From Aphelocoma coerulescens (lineage: Eukaryota > Chordata > Aves > Passeriformes > Corvidae), in the NCBI RefSeq assembly GCF_041296385.1, contig NC_091015.1:59338345-59402344 (forward strand): DNA of 64,000 bases, in the 5' to 3' direction. Position numbers and translations under genes: made by a program. Position 1 is the stretch's first letter. Each line of letters begins with the position of its first letter. The notes under the pieces were generated by a model. That model was not told the origin of the DNA, made no database searches, and saw nothing but the letters and a program-made list of their open reading frames with translations. Positions 60,197-64,000 of this stretch are shown piece by piece.

Positions 60197-63100
60197 ACAC
60201 ACAAATCAAACTTTATAATGCAGTTTTGAATTTGGAACGCCTGAAAAGGTGCAGATTCAGAAGATATAAGGTAGCATAGTCTAGTGGTGAAATGGATCAA
60301 TCAGCAATGACAAACAGTAAAGTAAAACCTGGAATCCAACATTTGACAATGGAAGAAATACTGTATATTAGAATCTATTGCAAATTACTAAAAAATTCTG
60401 AAAATAAACATCATTATGCTATTATTTCTGTCTTCTTTGAGGAACATTACTTACTGAAATATTTCTTATTATAAAAGCTCACATATCCTTATTTATTGTT
60501 TATCAATAATGAATGCTCAGCTTTTAGTTTTGTTTTTTATTGGGAAACATGCAGGTGTCAGTTGCTTGTCTCTTTTACTCTCAGTTTTCATGAATAGGCC
60601 CGTAATGCTTATTCAACCTCCAATTTGACTAGTTAACAGCAACTAGGTGCAACTTCTGGGAGTGAGGCCTCAGAATACATTCCTTCCCTAGAATTCTTAA
60701 GTCCAGATTACTTTTGTGACAGCAATAATGACAGAAGAATGGGCAAATTTAACCCCCTCCCTCGTCTTTGCTGAAGAAATATTCCACCGGAAGCCAAACT
60801 TTAAAATTATTAATGCCATGCCAGCTGTATCAAGAATAATTTTGAAAACCTGGAAAAAATAACTTCAAACACTTAGCACCTTTTTTTTCATCTCTGTCTG
60901 ACCACATTCCTCTATTTATATATGCATAGAAAATTTATTTATATTCAATTTGTATATTTTTGATTTGTGTTTATTGAATTCTTAATCACATCCATACACA
61001 CTAAAACTGAATTTGTTGCTAGTGGAAAAATCTTATGTATTAGATATGAAGCAAACTCCAGTTTTCTGTATTTGAAATCAAACTTTGGTTGAGAAATACA
61101 TAATTAACACTCACTGCTACCATTTGCATTATTGTATTACAAGAACTTTGACAACAATACCCAATTACCAAAGCAGGATGCTAAATTACTCTTAATTCCT
61201 TTGGGGGATGCGTCTTCCCCCAGAGAGAGACCAAAATCCTACTTCAATATGGTCTTTCTGCCTCCTTTGTTTTCCCATGTGTGCTAATCATGAATTGAAG
61301 TCACCAGACCTTGGGTTTCAATCTGAAAGAATCAGACACATTTAGATTATATTCTCACACAGAAATTCCTTCTGTCCTTTTTGGAATAGCTATGTTTACA
61401 GTCCAAGGTAGCAAACTGAAATCATTACTCTCCAATTAGTTGGGTGGACATTGTATTTTGTGCCTTTGCCATTGTTTCCAGTTGTTGCAAACAGGGAGGA
61501 ATTTGTAACATTGGACCAAATACTCTGATTGACTCCTTTGGAAGTTGTTGTCATTTGATCGAACTAAAGCAAATACAGAATTAGCTACTACTAACCGGCA
61601 GGACAAAGTGACAAAATCTTCAAAATCCCACTATTTTTTAATCCATTGTCATTATTTTATCAGGAAATATTTTCCTGTTGTAAGCACTTTAACCAGCTGA
61701 ATGATACCAACCATTAGCAAACAGTTTAAAACTGTTACAATATTTTACCATGCTACTTTCTCTCGGGGCTACAATTCGTCATGAGGCTAACAACAAAGAA
61801 AGAAACAATCTGCTCTGTTTGCAGGGACTCCAGCTAGCACTGTGCTAAAAGTGAAGCAAAAATCAAAACCACAAGGCCTTCTTTGTGGTCTGGATTTCAT
61901 TATGAACTCAGTCCATGCCCAGTGCAAGATCTGCTAGAAGTCTAAAACCCTTAAAGTAAGTCCAAGATCAATATTGTGCTAACAGAAATAAATTTGATGG
62001 TTTTACTTCAAAACCATATAAACCCTCTGGTATTGGTTAGAAGCAGACAGAAGACCATTTTTGTAACTCTGAGAAATCATGCACGAAGCCCTTTTCTGGG
62101 TTAGATTTTAACCTGATTTAAATTAGTTTAATGAATCCAGATAAGCTCTGAGATTGTCAAACGTTCATTCAAACTTTCAGAATCTTACCATCAATAACTT
62201 TAATGGTAATGATAATTTAAAAACCCATAATCAACGGCCTTTCAGTTTACAAACAGATGAATCATGAGATATTTAGGCTGTTTATGTCTCAAAAATGGTG
62301 TTTATCTGAATTGAAAATATCTGAATGATCTTTAAAATTTTGCAAAAACAAGCTGATTTAGTAGCCCACTAGACTGAGATGATTGCACTTACGCCCTGAT
62401 TAAAAGGGACATTTACAAATAAAACTGTCAAGCACTTCTCTTAAATTTCCTTGCCTATTAAAGCGAAATAACCTGAATTCATGTTAAGAACAGTATGATT
62501 GAAAAATCTCCACCTGATACAATTTGATCTACAAATTTTAATTTCTAATTACTTTAAGATGATCTAAGGGACAGAGTTACACAAACAGAGCTTGGATGCA
62601 ATTCTAGAGCCAGTCTGACCACAGAACTTTTCTTACTTTAAGGGAGTATTTCACACACAAAATTGTTGGCAGATCACAAGTTTGCCTCTAAGAAAAGATC
62701 AGAAAGACTTACTGGAGTCTTCAGAACTACTTTAAGGAAATCACCTAGGAAAGGAAGATTTCAGATTACCTCCAGATACAGCATTCGCTCTACACTGTAT
62801 TAGAAAAATGCTGCACTGGAGTTACTGTTCTACTGAAATGTATGCACATAATTTTATTATCCTAATTGAGCTCTCGGTTTTATAATACTTTCTTTTGTAT
62901 TATTATTTTTACACATTAATTGAAGCCCAATTAACTGCTTAGGGATTGGAGACTGTTATTTGATCAGTTATACCATCCTTTTATGGATTTTATCAATAAA
63001 AATGAAATACTATTATTTTATTTTTAGTTTTACACACCAGAGGATTTCCAATTGCATTTCTGCACATTATTAGAATGCTAAAAAACTGCTTTGAAGACAG

Positions 63101-64000
63101 TTTCATTTATTTCTATTTCCTGTTATCTTGCTATTAGCATAAAGGGAAACAAACAAAAATAATTAAGATACACTGACCATTGAATTTAAGAAAAAAAAAG
63201 AAGCAGAAAAAGTCAGTAACTTTAAAGTGAAAAACCCCTCTGTGTGAGCCTTTCATAGAGTTACAGTTTTTAAAATAAGTTTAATTTGTGACACATGTCT
63301 TTCTATCAACTTGTGTGTCATGTTCCTTATTCCCCAATAAGGAAATTCCTCTCTTCACTTAGATTTACTGTTATTGTGTAAGTAGTCTGAATTTTACCAT
63401 ATTCATAATTTGCTTACTCAATGAACTTCAGAAAAGTGCAATTGCCGTGATGACATCTTGTCCAAATAAGGCCTCTGGAAAGATGCCAGTTTTAACAAAT
63501 ATATTCCATAACCCTCACAGGTTTAGGGATGCTGGTTTACATTTCAATACAAAATAACCTAGTTTGTCCTTGAACTCTGAATGTCATAACAGTCACTTAT
63601 AGGAATGTGCTACAAGACTAATAAACAAGTGAAAGACCAGGCTACTGTGCAATCAAAACAAAGTATTCAGTTCCAACAATCCTTACTGCACCATGAGAGA
63701 TAGCCAAGAAAATTAGGAATGTTAACCTTCTCTAAACCCAAAATAAATACAAGCAATCCTGATGTATTTGATACCAAGTGCTTTTTACTTGTCAGACAGA
63801 TATTTAATTCTTGTTCTTCACTTAGAATTCCAGAATTCACATAAAAGGACAGAATAAAGACCACTTCTGGTAAGCAAAGAGGGAATTTAAAGGAAAAAGA
63901 AGAGAGAAGTGGAAGGAAAGGAAGTGGATGCTTTTGCCAAGAAAAGCAGAAAAGAACAGGGCTCTCTTAGCTCTGGTTATCTTAAAGGTTACATAGATTT
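60197..64000. other. AT-rich intronic sequence to window end
   Basis: No exon or mobile element recognised. The stretch 62100-62480 is rich in TAAT/ATTA cores and free of simple repeats, a weak candidate for a conserved regulatory element. A 65-codon minus-strand frame at 63667-63864 has no motif. Confidence 0.45.

Larger units (their letters stand above)
37647..64000 (-). other. Intron upstream of the CNTNAP exon (partial)
   Basis: Inferred from the acceptor. More than 26 kb contains no recognised exon. It holds one 309-bp LTR, three CR1-type pieces and simple repeats, so mobile-element load is low even for a bird. Confidence 0.65.

Noticed and set aside
1..64000. CRISPR arrays, operons, tRNA or rRNA genes, phage-like modules
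   Set aside because: None of the required structures are seen, and the sequence is clearly vertebrate nuclear DNA.

Overview
The window looks like nuclear DNA of a bird. It is AT-rich, has no bacterial-style gene packing, and carries avian interspersed repeats: CR1 LINE pieces ending in the ATTCTATG-type 3' terminal repeat, and several solitary long terminal repeats (LTRs) of endogenous retroviruses. The species cannot be fixed from the sequence; the LTR types suggest a neognath bird, possibly a songbird.

One host protein-coding exon is supported: minus strand, 37646 down to 37475, 172 bp, with a canonical acceptor (polypyrimidine-CTACAG) and a consensus donor (CAG|GTAAGT). It encodes the C-terminal end of a laminin-G-like domain of a contactin-associated protein (Caspr/CNTNAP), with the family signature [16 protein letters not shown]. 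By recollection of the paralogs, CNTNAP2 fits best. No second exon was found, so the window is read as one short exon between two very large introns: more than 26 kb upstream (37647-64000) and more than 37 kb downstream (1-37474).

Layout by coordinate: decayed CR1 LINE with reverse-transcriptase remnants (3111-4690, minus); solo LTR on minus with TATA box and an 11-bp GC-box repeat (about 5968-6545); a 180-bp CTTTTT/TTTCTC microsatellite (7401-7580); a 1312-bp CpG-rich solo LTR with an exact 5-bp target duplication (11340-12651, plus); CR1 tails near 13.8 and 25.9 kb; a probable solo LTR on minus with tandem CCAAT-containing repeats (about 28209-28640); a GC-rich composite island with a CR1 piece, diverged tandem units and a hairpin cluster (29.9-31.3 kb); an ERVL-like solo LTR (about 35750-36341, plus) only 1.1 kb from the exon; the exon; then a long AT-rich intron with a CR1 piece (48.5-48.9 kb), a 309-bp solo LTR with exact TCAG target duplication (52939-53247), an AT-rich tandem patch (53.9 kb), an old CR1/L3-type LINE (56.7-57.66 kb) and a CR1 tail (60.1 kb).

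Almost all open reading frames of 60-150 codons here are chance frames, repeat remnants or low-complexity translations. No operon, CRISPR array, tRNA, rRNA or new defence-type system is seen. The points most worth checking are the exon and its paralog, the intact-looking LTR promoters inside the intron, and the 29.9-31.3 kb GC-rich island.
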